From Methanobacterium_B sp963703015 (GTDB taxonomy: Archaea; Methanobacteriota; Methanobacteria; Methanobacteriales; Methanobacteriaceae), in contig OY969779.1 of assembly GCA_963703015.1 (NCBI GenBank), positions 558,001-622,000 of the forward strand: 64,000 nt of DNA. Reading direction: 5' to 3'. A program made the position numbers and the translations under genes. Shown here piece by piece: positions 7,720 to 17,179 of this stretch (positions are counted from its first letter, which is position 1; every line of letters starts with the position of its first letter). Below the pieces are notes generated by a model. The model was not told where the DNA came from and made no database searches. It saw only the letters and a program-made list of their open reading frames with translations.

Positions 7720-8348
7720 TTATAATTCCCAAACTTATTATTTTTTTTGGGCTTTGTAAAAACCCTATTTTCTAGTTGATTTGTATTTATATATTTTGAT
7801 TTGTCTTAATGCAGGTTTTGCAAATTGTGTATCGTACTTTGGTTTATGTGATGTTTGATAATATAAAATAAAGTGTTTTTAGACGTCTATTGTTAAATGG
7901 TTTTTTATGTAACTTTTTTTCATTTTGTGCATCATATTAACATTTTTAATGCCTTTTGAAGCCATCCCTGTTTTTGATTTTCTGAAACCTATAATTTTAA
8001 ATATTTTACCCTACACGATATAATTTGGGTCTTCTTTACTATAATTTAGATTATGCTTCATAAATTTAGCCAAAACAGCACAATTAATTATTATTATATA
8101 AATTTAATGGTTTAGAAGACCTATTTTTATTATAAAATAAATTATAAAACGTATTTTTACAATTACAAAATAAATACCTAAAAAATACCAAAAATTAAAG
8201 TTTCAAAAAAGAAAATAATCTCATACCTATTATATTTTAAATTTTTTTTATATAAGTATTTCTAAATGTTACTGTTTGCATCTATATTAATAAAATAAAT
8301 TTAATAAATAATTTTAGTATGTTAATAACTGAAAAAGGGGGTGACAAT
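7720..8348 (+). promoter_or_regulatory. AT-rich leader/promoter region of the adhesin-like gene
   Basis: There is no gene in these 629 bases. The likely promoter is the T-rich stretch with TTTATATAAG near 8247-8257, which would give a leader of about 75-80 nt. The ribosome binding site is AAAGGGGGTGAC (8335-8345), just before a GTG start at 8349. I see no other structure that I can support. Confidence 0.5.
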
Positions 8349-11300
8349 GTGAAAATAAACATGCTACAAATAATGAAATCAACATTTATTCTAATAACTC
8401 TTTTGACACTGATAAACTGCGTTTACGCTGCTGATACCCCTAATAAGGTTCATGTTAATCAATCAGATATGACATTTAACTCTATTCAAGATGCCATAAA
8501 TGATCCCACCACACAGAGCAACTACACTATCGAAATAAATCCTGGAACTTACTATGAACATTTAACTATTTCTAAAAATGTAAGACTCAAAGGAATGGGA
8601 AAACAATCAAAAGATACAAAAATCAGCGGCAGTAACACAGGTCGCGTAATAATTATTCTAAATTCAAATACAGTTGTCTACCTTGAAAATTTAGAAATAA
8701 CTGAAGGCAAAGCTCCAAATGGTAAATTTAGCGTTGATGGACCTCGTAACGGAGAAGACGGCGGCGGAATATATAACACCGGGACATTAAACATCAATAA
8801 TTGTCGCATAACTAACAATAATGCAGGGACTGGAGCAAACGGAGGAGCCTATGGAAAACAAGGCCAATTTGATGTATACCATAATAAAGCATGGTCAGCT
8901 GGAAACGGTGGAAACGGTGGTGGAATTTATAGCTTAGGAACATTAATCATCAATAATTCAACCATAGAAAACAATTACGCAGGACATGGAGGCAATGGAT
9001 GTCACGATTATTTGACCAGTTCCAGGGCCATATATGAGCCTCAGCAAAGATCTTTTGCAGGAAAAGGAGGTAATGGTGGAGGAATATATGCTATGGGTGT
9101 TTTAAGCATAAATGACTCTATTATTAATTCAAATACTGCAGGTCTTGGTGGAGTTGGAGGCTATGGACAACCTGATTATTACAGTGTTATCCCAACTCCA
9201 ACTGATGGTGGTGATGGAGGTAGTGGTGGAGGTATCTATTACAATGGAACAAACCTCTACATTAATAAATCCATATTCCAATCCAATAAAGCAGGGAACG
9301 GTGGAAAAGGACTAAGTTCTGAAGATTTATTTTTTGAGGAACCCAAACTTTATGCTTACATGTCAGGTTCAGCAGGTGGACATGGGGGTAGTGGAGGAGC
9401 CATATTTATTAATAGTATTGGATCATCCCAAACAATTAACACCATCAAAAATACTTCATTCATTGAAAATTACGCAGGAAACGGTGGAAACGGTGGAAAC
9501 GGATCTTCAACAACAACCATATCATATGGAGGTTGGAACGGTGGAAACGGTGCAGATGGTGGAAATGGTGGTGCCATATACTTAAATGGTGCATGTAAAA
9601 TTCAAGGATCATATTTCACAAAAAATCATGCAGGAGCTGGTGGAAACGGTGGAAACGGTGGAAACGGTGCAGCTTTTCTTGAAATATTTGCTACACACGG
9701 TGGAAACGGTGGAAACGGTGGAAATATAGGTGAAGGTGGAGCCATAAGTCACCAAAACACTCAATTAGACCAAAACGCTAAACTAGAATTCTATTACAAC
9801 AACGTATACAATAACTACCTAAGCACAAACGGAGCCGGTGGATCTGGCGGTCTAGGCGGAGGATCTCTATATTACAATGTATATAGGGGTTTAGATGGGA
9901 CAAATGGTATTGCAAGTGGTGCCATATCAATATTGGAATCCAAATATGCTGTGGCATACATAAATTACAATCGTATTTACCAGGATGATTACAGTGGCTC
10001 ATATGTTGGAACTACATTGCCCATATGTATTGGAACTGAAATTGATAAATTCGCTAGTTATGTAGATCTTAACGATAACTGGTGGGGAACCAATGCAAAC
10101 CCAGTAACTACCTATCGCGTATTATATGAAACTTCGACTAATATTTCATTATATAAATGGTTGATTATGACCTTAAAAATTAATGGACCATTAGTTTCGG
10201 GCTATCCAGTTAATATAACCGCAGATTTAACTAAAAATAATCTAGGAGAAACAGTTGAGACTTCCGCACTTAATGATTTATTGGTACAATTTTCGACTAC
10301 ACAAGGATCCATAGATCCCAATGCAGCTATAGAAAATGGGAAAGCAATAGCTTCTTTCACACCATCAGATTCTGGATACGTGACTATCAAAGCAGGATTA
10401 GATGATGAAACAGTATCCATAAATAATTATAGTCAAGGAAAAGTCACTGGAACATTTGAAAATAATTTAACCTATGTAGTTGGAGATAACACCACCATCA
10501 TTTTAGGCTTAAAAAACACATATAACAGCAACGCCACCGATGTAACAGTTAAAATAGGAGGTATTAGTGGATTTAATGTGAGTGTGAGCAAAGGTATTTA
10601 TGATTCAAGCACCGGCATTTGGTACATTGATCACATGGATCCTGGAGAAATAGTCACAATGACTCTGAAACGTATTATTACAAGAGATTTGGCAAATTCC
10701 CAGATTAAAATAAGTGGAACATTAAAACAGGCTGAATTTCCAGATATTTCCGAAAACTTGCAAACTACGCTGAACATTCTTCCAATGGCTTGTGTGAATC
10801 TTAATTCAACTAAAAATCTCACATTAAATGTCAATGAACCCGTAACTATTAGTTTCAAACTCAAAAATACCGGACCAAATACAGGACACAACATTAAAAT
10901 TAAAATTGGAATTCCAGATGGATTCACAGTTTTGGTTACTAAAGGCAACTATGATGCTGCAACTAGAACTTGGAGTATAGACTCACTTGATTTTAATGAG
11001 GAAGCTCAGATAACCATATTTGGAAAATTCAATAAGTCATTTGCAAACAAAACCTTCAGTATATATGCATTTGAATCACAAGACGAATACACACAAGAAA
11101 TACAAAATACTAGTACTAACATACGTGTTAATCCCATAGTAACCACAATCATCACTGAAAATAAAAAAGGAACTAAAGGAAATACCATTAACTTAACTGC
11201 GCATTTAGTTGATAATGAAAGCAATTCATTAGAGGGTAAAACTGTGTGGTTCAGTATTAACGGTAAAATAGTTGGTTCATCAATAACTGACAGTGCAGGA

Positions 11301-12497
11301 ATCGCCACTTACTTATATAATATCACTGAGATACCGAAAACATATACCCTAAAAGCTCAATTCATGGGGGATGAGAATTACACTTCATCTACAAGTAATG
11401 GAACAATCACAGTGTTTAAAATTAAGACAACCAGCATCATCAGTAATGCAACAGGGATAAACAAAGATAATACTACCTTAACTTCAAAATTGACTGACAA
11501 AGATGGAAATCCATTGTCGGATAAAACAATTACTTTCAGAGTGAATGGGTACAAAATTGGTACTGGGATCACTGATAGCAATGGGATAGTTACAATAAAT
11601 TACATTATCACCCAGTTATCAGGAATATATAATATCACTGCAACATTTGAAGGAGATGAAAATTATACATCTACTAGTAGCAGAGGTAATCTAATAGTAA
11701 ACCAAAGCCCTACAGTAATTAAAGTGAGCAATAAGACTGTAATTAGTAATGGAACTTTGAAATTAACTGCAAAATTAACCGATAAATATGGTACTTCACT
11801 ATCTAATAAAACCATCATCTTCAAAGTAGACGGAGTTTACAAAGGTAAATCAAAAACCAACATCAATGGAATAGCTACATTATCCTATAATGTGACCCAT
11901 TCTGGAAATTATTTAGTTAATGCAACCTTTATCAACGATACAAATTATTTAACATCCGGAGGATACGCTGAATTACATGTTAATCCTGGAGCAAAATTAT
12001 ACCTAAAAATTACCAGTAACAAAAAAGATCCTAAAATAGGTGAAAATTTTGTTATTAAATATAAATTAGGTAATTATGGTCCGGATTCAGCGAAAAATGT
12101 TACAATAAGTTTCAAAATACCTCAAGGACTGAAATTTGTAGATATGAAATTTGATAGTGGAACTGCATCCTATAATCATCAGAACAGAAGTGTTACCTGG
12201 ACAATGAAGGAAGTACCTGTAGGTGATCCATATCTCTACTTAACTGTAAAGGGTGAAAATGCTGGAACTTATACTATTATTCCAAAGATCAATTCAGACA
12301 CAGACAACTGGAATGCAGGAACTCAAAGTTCGTTCACAATCCAAATCAAATCCTCAAAAAATAATACCAACACAACTAGCATAATCAGTAAAACTGTGAG
12401 AATGCATAACACAGGAGTTAACCCTGTTGCTCTAATAGTAGCTATACTCTCATTACTAACCGGAATGATTGTACCACTTAGAAGAAAAAATCCATAA
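8349..12497 (+). CDS. Adhesin-like surface protein: beta-helix, DUF11/Ig-like repeats, C-terminal anchor
   Basis: I chose GTG 8349 over the in-frame ATG at 8319 because GGGGGTGAC sits right before it and it gives a clean signal peptide (cut after VYA, residue 27); length is 1,382 residues. Residues about 30-590 form a right-handed parallel beta-helix (repeats of GGGIYN-type turns and INNSTI strands). Long glycine-rich loops (GNGGNGG) are inserted, and the helix closes with DNWWGTNANP near 577. Then come an Ig-like region, two DUF11-like domains (about 698-924), three bacterial Ig-like repeats (930-1210), a third DUF11-like domain, and one membrane helix (about 1357-1376) ending in RRKNP. Cell-surface adhesins of this type are expanded in methanogens of this order. 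The ligand is unknown. Confidence 0.88.
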   Translation: MKINMLQIMKSTFILITLLTLINCVYAADTPNKVHVNQSDMTFNSIQDAINDPTTQSNYTIEINPGTYYEHLTISKNVRLKGMGKQSKDTKISGSNTGRVIIILNSNTVVYLENLEITEGKAPNGKFSVDGPRNGEDGGGIYNTGTLNINNCRITNNNAGTGANGGAYGKQGQFDVYHNKAWSAGNGGNGGGIYSLGTLIINNSTIENNYAGHGGNGCHDYLTSSRAIYEPQQRSFAGKGGNGGGIYAMGVLSINDSIINSNTAGLGGVGGYGQPDYYSVIPTPTDGGDGGSGGGIYYNGTNLYINKSIFQSNKAGNGGKGLSSEDLFFEEPKLYAYMSGSAGGHGGSGGAIFINSIGSSQTINTIKNTSFIENYAGNGGNGGNGSSTTTISYGGWNGGNGADGGNGGAIYLNGACKIQGSYFTKNHAGAGGNGGNGGNGAAFLEIFATHGGNGGNGGNIGEGGAISHQNTQLDQNAKLEFYYNNVYNNYLSTNGAGGSGGLGGGSLYYNVYRGLDGTNGIASGAISILESKYAVAYINYNRIYQDDYSGSYVGTTLPICIGTEIDKFASYVDLNDNWWGTNANPVTTYRVLYETSTNISLYKWLIMTLKINGPLVSGYPVNITADLTKNNLGETVETSALNDLLVQFSTTQGSIDPNAAIENGKAIASFTPSDSGYVTIKAGLDDETVSINNYSQGKVTGTFENNLTYVVGDNTTIILGLKNTYNSNATDVTVKIGGISGFNVSVSKGIYDSSTGIWYIDHMDPGEIVTMTLKRIITRDLANSQIKISGTLKQAEFPDISENLQTTLNILPMACVNLNSTKNLTLNVNEPVTISFKLKNTGPNTGHNIKIKIGIPDGFTVLVTKGNYDAATRTWSIDSLDFNEEAQITIFGKFNKSFANKTFSIYAFESQDEYTQEIQNTSTNIRVNPIVTTIITENKKGTKGNTINLTAHLVDNESNSLEGKTVWFSINGKIVGSSITDSAGIATYLYNITEIPKTYTLKAQFMGDENYTSSTSNGTITVFKIKTTSIISNATGINKDNTTLTSKLTDKDGNPLSDKTITFRVNGYKIGTGITDSNGIVTINYIITQLSGIYNITATFEGDENYTSTSSRGNLIVNQSPTVIKVSNKTVISNGTLKLTAKLTDKYGTSLSNKTIIFKVDGVYKGKSKTNINGIATLSYNVTHSGNYLVNATFINDTNYLTSGGYAELHVNPGAKLYLKITSNKKDPKIGENFVIKYKLGNYGPDSAKNVTISFKIPQGLKFVDMKFDSGTASYNHQNRSVTWTMKEVPVGDPYLYLTVKGENAGTYTIIPKINSDTDNWNAGTQSSFTIQIKSSKNNTNTTSIISKTVRMHNTGVNPVALIVAILSLLTGMIVPLRRKNP

Positions 12498-12532
12498 ATT
12501 AAATCCTTTTTATTTTTTTAGGAACATCAAAA

Positions 12533-12570
12533 ATTATTTTTTTTTTAAATTCTTTAGGGTCTTAGATTTT
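12533..12570 (+). other. 3' element shared with the small secreted-protein gene (copy B)
   Basis: A run of about ten T, AAATTCTTTAGGGTCTTAG and another T run lie in the gap between the convergent adhesin and response-regulator genes. They match 7341-7375. A terminator role is plausible. Confidence 0.45.
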
Positions 12571-12763
12571 TTTATGTTTCTAAACCTTTGGAGAGCAGTT
12601 TTGGTGTTGTAGCCGGTTGTTGTGCACATTAAATTGCCAAATTAAAATAAATGATAACAATAATCCCCATTTAATCACTAATCATTATCTAAATGTTCGT
12701 AAAATCAACTTGATCAACAATGCAATAGAGAAACTAATAAAAATAAGTAAAAATAAAAAATGT

Positions 12764-13447
12764 TTAAAATTTAGGCTTATCTAATTCTAAACAGATTTCA
12801 TCTCCTTTAGGGTAAATCAAAGCTTCGCCGCCAAATTTCTCCACATATTTGAATGCGATTCTGCTTAAGACTTCGGAAACATCCAATTCATCTGAGGTTT
12901 TTTGGCCTCTGGCTGCAGAGATGTACAGCTTGGTTGTGCCCACATCAACACTCACTTCTAATTCATTGTAGTAGGATCCCATCAATATCTTCTTGAATGG
13001 TTTCTCATTTTTATTAATGAAACTGGTTGTTTCTTTGTAGGTATCTTCGAAATCGAAGGTTTCTTCGTTCTCTGATTTTTTCCGGTAGATAGCCATTTCG
13101 ATGTTTGCCTTTAATTCTTTCTCTTTGTAAGGTTTCAGAATGTAACCATATGGTTCAGTTCTTGCAGCACGTTTAAGGATTTCATCATCGGCATATGCTG
13201 TGAGATAAATTACTGGAATTGAATAAGATTTTTTTAGCTTTGCAGCTGTTTCTATCCCATCCATTTCTCCCTTTATGACTATGTCCATGAGTATCAGATC
13301 AGGCAAATTTGCCTCTATCTGTCGAAAAGTTTCGTCTCCAGAATCTGCCATTCCTGTAACAGCATATCCTAAATTTTCTAACTTCTTTTTTAATCCCAAT
13401 GCAAGAATATTTTCATCTTCAACCACCAGGATGTTTATTTTTTCCAT
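12764..13447 (-). CDS. Response regulator: receiver domain plus unknown C-terminal domain
   Basis: The start ATG at 13447 is preceded by GGGTGAGATTAAA; an in-frame ATG at 13462 lacks such a site. The length is 227 residues. Residues 1-120 are a receiver domain: acidic pair E10-D11, phospho-acceptor D55 in LILMDI, then YLTAYAD and LKPYKEKEL. Residues about 150-227 are not a known DNA-binding output. They contain ELEVSVDVGTTKLYISAA and end in EALIYPKGDEICLEL. That C-terminal part resembles the whole of the small protein encoded immediately upstream (13469-13798). The gene is last in a three-gene run on the minus strand. The kinase partner is not obvious; the PAS protein upstream has no kinase domain. 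Confidence 0.85.
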   Translation of the reverse strand: MEKINILVVEDENILALGLKKKLENLGYAVTGMADSGDETFRQIEANLPDLILMDIVIKGEMDGIETAAKLKKSYSIPVIYLTAYADDEILKRAARTEPYGYILKPYKEKELKANIEMAIYRKKSENEETFDFEDTYKETTSFINKNEKPFKKILMGSYYNELEVSVDVGTTKLYISAARGQKTSDELDVSEVLSRIAFKYVEKFGGEALIYPKGDEICLELDKPKF

Positions 13448-13468
13448 TTTAATCTCACCCATAATAAT

Positions 13469-13798
13469 TTATTCACGTTTTGGGGTTATAAGTTCGAGAC
13501 ATACTTTTTCGCCCTTAGGGTACATTGTGATAGTGGCCCCATAGACCTTAATAAAAAGTTCTATTACTTTGGCAAGAATTGGATAAGATTTTTCTGTATT
13601 CTTTGCACATAAATATGTCTTTTTAAGTCCTACATCTAATGTAAAATCTTCCAACTCATCAATTGCCTTAGATCCTATTATTGAGATCCTAATGTGTTTC
13701 TCCAGATCTTCCAAAAATTTATCCACTTCTTTGGATAGGGCACCAAGATCAAGTTCTTCCTCTACATTAACGATATTTTTTTCTTCTACCATGCTCAT
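13469..13798 (-). CDS. Small protein homologous to the C-terminal domain of the adjacent response regulator
   Basis: The stop of the upstream gene and this ATG overlap as TGATG, with GAGGATGAG as ribosome binding site. An ATG six bases further in is also possible. The length is about 109 residues. The N-terminal half is acidic and helical (EEELDLGALSKEVDKFLEDLEKH). The C-terminal half has DELEDFTLDVGLKKTYLCAK and ends in ATITMYPKGEKVCLEL. This lines up with the response regulator's C-terminus in the order ELE, DVG, YPKG, CLEL. I do not recognise a named family. It could be a competitor, partner or ancestor of the regulator's output domain. Translation is coupled to the RHH gene. Confidence 0.7.
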   Translation of the reverse strand: MSMVEEKNIVNVEEELDLGALSKEVDKFLEDLEKHIRISIIGSKAIDELEDFTLDVGLKKTYLCAKNTEKSYPILAKVIELFIKVYGATITMYPKGEKVCLELITPKRE

Positions 13799-13980
13799 CA
13801 CTCATCCTCGAGTAATTGATCTTCATCTAAAAGCTTAATCCTTTCCCGCTGGCACCAATCAAAGATCGCTTCTGTAGCTCCTCTAGAAATTTTCCCCTGC
13901 TTTTCTCCATATTTAAGTCTAACCAATCTTCTAAAAGCTATTTCTAATTCATCAGATATACATATAGTAACGCAGCCCAT
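13798..13980 (-). CDS. Ribbon-helix-helix (CopG-like) small DNA-binding protein
   Basis: This 60-residue protein starts with a short beta strand (GCVTICIS) followed by two helices (DELEIAFRRLVRLKYG and SRGATEAIFDWCQRERIKL). That is the layout of MetJ/Arc/CopG ribbon-helix-helix proteins, which bind DNA as dimers through the strand. No RelE/PemK-like toxin lies next to it. Instead it overlaps the unknown YPKG-domain gene and leads the response-regulator gene. It may therefore control this operon rather than act as an antitoxin. The length is normal for the family. Confidence 0.65.
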   Translation of the reverse strand: MGCVTICISDELEIAFRRLVRLKYGEKQGKISRGATEAIFDWCQRERIKLLDEDQLLEDE

Positions 13981-14249
13981 TAAAATACCTCGTTTTTTTG
14001 TTAAGAATATGTTCCAATGTATGATATCACTACTTTATAATGTTAATGTAAAGTGTATAATTTGAAATGGAAAAACTAACTCAATTAAGACATTCCTAAA
14101 ATTGGATCAACAACAGATAATAGAATTATTAGTAGCTATAAAAGAGTTATTCATCTAAAAACTGTAAATAAGTGTTAATAATTCATATGCATAATATTAG
14201 AAGAAAATTTAAGATTATCTAAAAAAAATTGATAGGGTCTTTAAATTTG

Positions 14250-17009
14250 TTAGTCCACTATGAATTTGTTTAACAGGGATATTGAAGTGGAAACAGTTGG
14301 TTTGTTGATCTTGATATTTTCAACCTCTCGAAGTGGTGTTATATCCTCAATAATGGATTCAATATATCCAGGATTATCAAATTCATCCTTAACAACATAG
14401 GCAGATACTAAACCGGTGAATGGAGTTCCGTTTTGTTTTTTAAATTGTATCGTCTCATTTTTTATATGACCGTACTTCAGAACCTTTTCATCGAATTTAA
14501 ACTTGTCTTCACCATTCATATAAAGATAAGAGGCTTTAATTGCCATTATCTCCGATTTTTTGTACTGGAACATTTTAAGTAGGGAATTGTTTGATTCAAC
14601 CAATCTGCTGTTGGGTCCAACAGTGCACTTGTACACCCCCACACTGATATTTTCAAACAGATTACGGTACTTTTCCTCTGCAGCCACCCTTTGGGTTATG
14701 TCCACTGCTATGCCTGCTATACGCTGAATATTGTTTTCATCATCTGTGAGGGGAAATGCCTTCCCATATATCCATCTAATACTACCATCAGGCCTTATAA
14801 TTCTGTAATTAATTCCATCCATTCCAGATTTAACTTCGTTGGGAGTCCTGAAAATGGTGTCTATTACATTCTTCCTATCCTCGGGATGTATGGATTCTAT
14901 CCATGATCTGGGATTGTCAAACAGACTTTCCCTGCTGCAACCCCAAATTTTCTGATAGCCCGGACTTATATATACAATCTGACTCATTTTCGGATCTATG
15001 ATCCAAAATACTTCCTCAATATTTTCTGTCATCTGTCTGAACTTTTCTTCACTGCTCTTGAGTTCGTATTCCACCAGTTTTCTTTCGGTTATATCCCTTA
15101 TTATGGAGGTTGTGTATCTTTCTCCATCAATATCCCACGCAGTTATTGAGATTTCAATTGGAAATTCACTTCCATCCTTTCTAAATCCGTATGATTCGAA
15201 TAATTTTCCTGATAAAAGATGTCTTCCAGTTAATTTGAATTGTTCCTGTTTCCTGATGAATTCATCATGGTACCTTCCAGGGATGATCTTGTTCACAGAT
15301 TTACCAACAAGATCCACCTCGTTGCATCCGAAAATTCTCTGCACACTGTTGTTACAGAAAACAACATTTCCATTATGATCTGTCATGATAATTGCATCTA
15401 CAGCCGAACTTGCAACGGTACGGAACCTTTCCTCACTCTGTTTAAGTGCAGTTTCTGCGATCTTCTTCTGGGTTACATCGTTAACTGTCATTAAATATTC
15501 ATCATTTTTTAGTTTGACAGGAATGAACTCTATGATCTTGTTATCCCCATTTTTACAGACAACTTCAAATGTTCTCGGCCTCTTTTCACCAACATTGGCA
15601 GTTTTAAAGTCATTTTTCCAGGCCAAAATTGCATCTCGTCTTTTGTTAGGGTCAGGAAATGCCCTTTTAAACCATGACTTTCCATCTGGAATTTCTGAGG
15701 GCCCATATCCGAACATTTCAATAAATTTTGGGTTGATATATTTGTAATCCCCATCAACATCTATGAAAACCATTCCCAGTGGTAAATTTTCTGTGATATT
15801 TTTAAGACGGTTTCTTTCCTCAGCCATTGCCCTTTTTACCATCTTGGTTTTGGTAATATCCCTTCCTTCAGGTATCAAATATTTAACAGTTCCATTTGCC
15901 CCATAAACTGGGTGCATACTGTAATCTATCCACCTCAACCCATTTTTGGTTTTTATTTGTATCTCGTGTTTCAAGGTTTTTCCAGATGCACAGAGATCAA
16001 TATCCCTTTTAATCATTGCCTTAATTTCAGGGGAATAATTCCACCAAGCAGTTTCATGGAAGAACTTACCATTCACATCAGACGTTTTAATACCGCATAA
16101 CTTAAGGGGTGTGTTGTTTACAAAGATGACTTGACCCATTGGATTTAAAACTGCCACATAGGTGTGCATGTCATTTAGAGTTCCTGTTAGGAAACTTTCC
16201 CTTTCCAAGAGATCATTTTCAATGTTCTTTTGAGAGGTTATGTCCCTTGCAACTATCTGCACACTTCTAAATTCACCGTCAAAATCTTTAATTGGCTGAA
16301 TTTTCGTGGAAAACCATTTTTCATCGGTTTTTATCAGGGTTTTCTCCACCTTGACCAAAGTTTTTCCTGTTGTTATTGCTTCTCCCACAGATTTCATCTG
16401 GGAATCTGCGTATTTTTGTGGAAAAACATCCCACATATATTTTCCATTAAAATATTCTGGTGTGTTTCCGAAGTATTCTGCTGCCACATTGTTAACCATT
16501 TTAAAGCTTCCATCTTTGCCCAAAACTATGATGGGGTCATCAGCATTTTCAACCAGTAGTTTATATTTTTCTTCGGCTTCCATTAATGATTTTTTCATTT
16601 GATGTTTGTAAGTTGCCATTTCAACTGCAAATTTAAGCTGCTTTGCATTGAATGGTTTTTCGAGATGATTCACTTCATGTGGTAAATAGTTACCCTCGGA
16701 AATTCCCTGCTTTGAGAACCAGAGAACTGGACAACCATGGCATTGCCCTATTTTTTTCAGGAGTTCAGCGCGATCAAAATCGTCGTTAGCAAGTAAATCC
16801 ACTAAAATCAGGTCGTAATCTAATAAATTTTCATTAAAAATAGTGGTTCCAAATTCCATAGTTTTTACAGGATAATCCCATGAATGCATCAATTTAGCTA
16901 TTTTATTAGCCTCCATGGCATCTTCAGTAATTAGTAAGGTTTTAGGATCCTGCATGATTTTACCATATGCATATGGAATAAGTAAAGACTTATTATTTGC
17001 TATTAACAT
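14250..17009 (-). CDS. Multi-PAS sensory protein without kinase domain
   Basis: This is a cytoplasmic protein of 919 residues with no membrane helix. The N-terminus (about 19-135) resembles a receiver fold (TLLITEDAMEANKIAKLM, YDLILVDLL, HLEKPFNAKQLKFAVEMA). Six PAS domains follow, with starts near 147, 268, 398, 520, 650 and 780. Each starts with an EEKYRNLFENI-like helix, and the segments end in DIT-type motifs (RDITSQK, RDITERK, VDITQR, EDITPL). After the last PAS the protein stops at LLNKFIVD, with no HisKA, HATPase or GGDEF domain. The start is uncertain: ATG 17009 or ATG 16955 (MQDPKTLL). It may work as a sensor that passes its signal to another kinase. Confidence 0.85.
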   Translation of the reverse strand: MLIANNKSLLIPYAYGKIMQDPKTLLITEDAMEANKIAKLMHSWDYPVKTMEFGTTIFNENLLDYDLILVDLLANDDFDRAELLKKIGQCHGCPVLWFSKQGISEGNYLPHEVNHLEKPFNAKQLKFAVEMATYKHQMKKSLMEAEEKYKLLVENADDPIIVLGKDGSFKMVNNVAAEYFGNTPEYFNGKYMWDVFPQKYADSQMKSVGEAITTGKTLVKVEKTLIKTDEKWFSTKIQPIKDFDGEFRSVQIVARDITSQKNIENDLLERESFLTGTLNDMHTYVAVLNPMGQVIFVNNTPLKLCGIKTSDVNGKFFHETAWWNYSPEIKAMIKRDIDLCASGKTLKHEIQIKTKNGLRWIDYSMHPVYGANGTVKYLIPEGRDITKTKMVKRAMAEERNRLKNITENLPLGMVFIDVDGDYKYINPKFIEMFGYGPSEIPDGKSWFKRAFPDPNKRRDAILAWKNDFKTANVGEKRPRTFEVVCKNGDNKIIEFIPVKLKNDEYLMTVNDVTQKKIAETALKQSEERFRTVASSAVDAIIMTDHNGNVVFCNNSVQRIFGCNEVDLVGKSVNKIIPGRYHDEFIRKQEQFKLTGRHLLSGKLFESYGFRKDGSEFPIEISITAWDIDGERYTTSIIRDITERKLVEYELKSSEEKFRQMTENIEEVFWIIDPKMSQIVYISPGYQKIWGCSRESLFDNPRSWIESIHPEDRKNVIDTIFRTPNEVKSGMDGINYRIIRPDGSIRWIYGKAFPLTDDENNIQRIAGIAVDITQRVAAEEKYRNLFENISVGVYKCTVGPNSRLVESNNSLLKMFQYKKSEIMAIKASYLYMNGEDKFKFDEKVLKYGHIKNETIQFKKQNGTPFTGLVSAYVVKDEFDNPGYIESIIEDITPLREVENIKINKPTVSTSISLLNKFIVD

Positions 17010-17179
17010 GAAATAGAAATTGATTATAAGCTAAAATTTTAAGGTAAAAATCTAATTTTTTTATAAAATATTCCAAGGTTTCCAAAAAAGAGTATAAATT
17101 TAAACAACCGTCATTTAAGCGAAATATAACCCATATCACACTGTGTAGTTAACAATTTTCATCTCAGCTCTTAAATTTT

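Noticed and set aside
8319..8348. ATG 8319 as the adhesin start
   Set aside because: It precedes the GGGGGTGAC ribosome binding site and would put charged residues before the signal peptide; GTG 8349 fits both.
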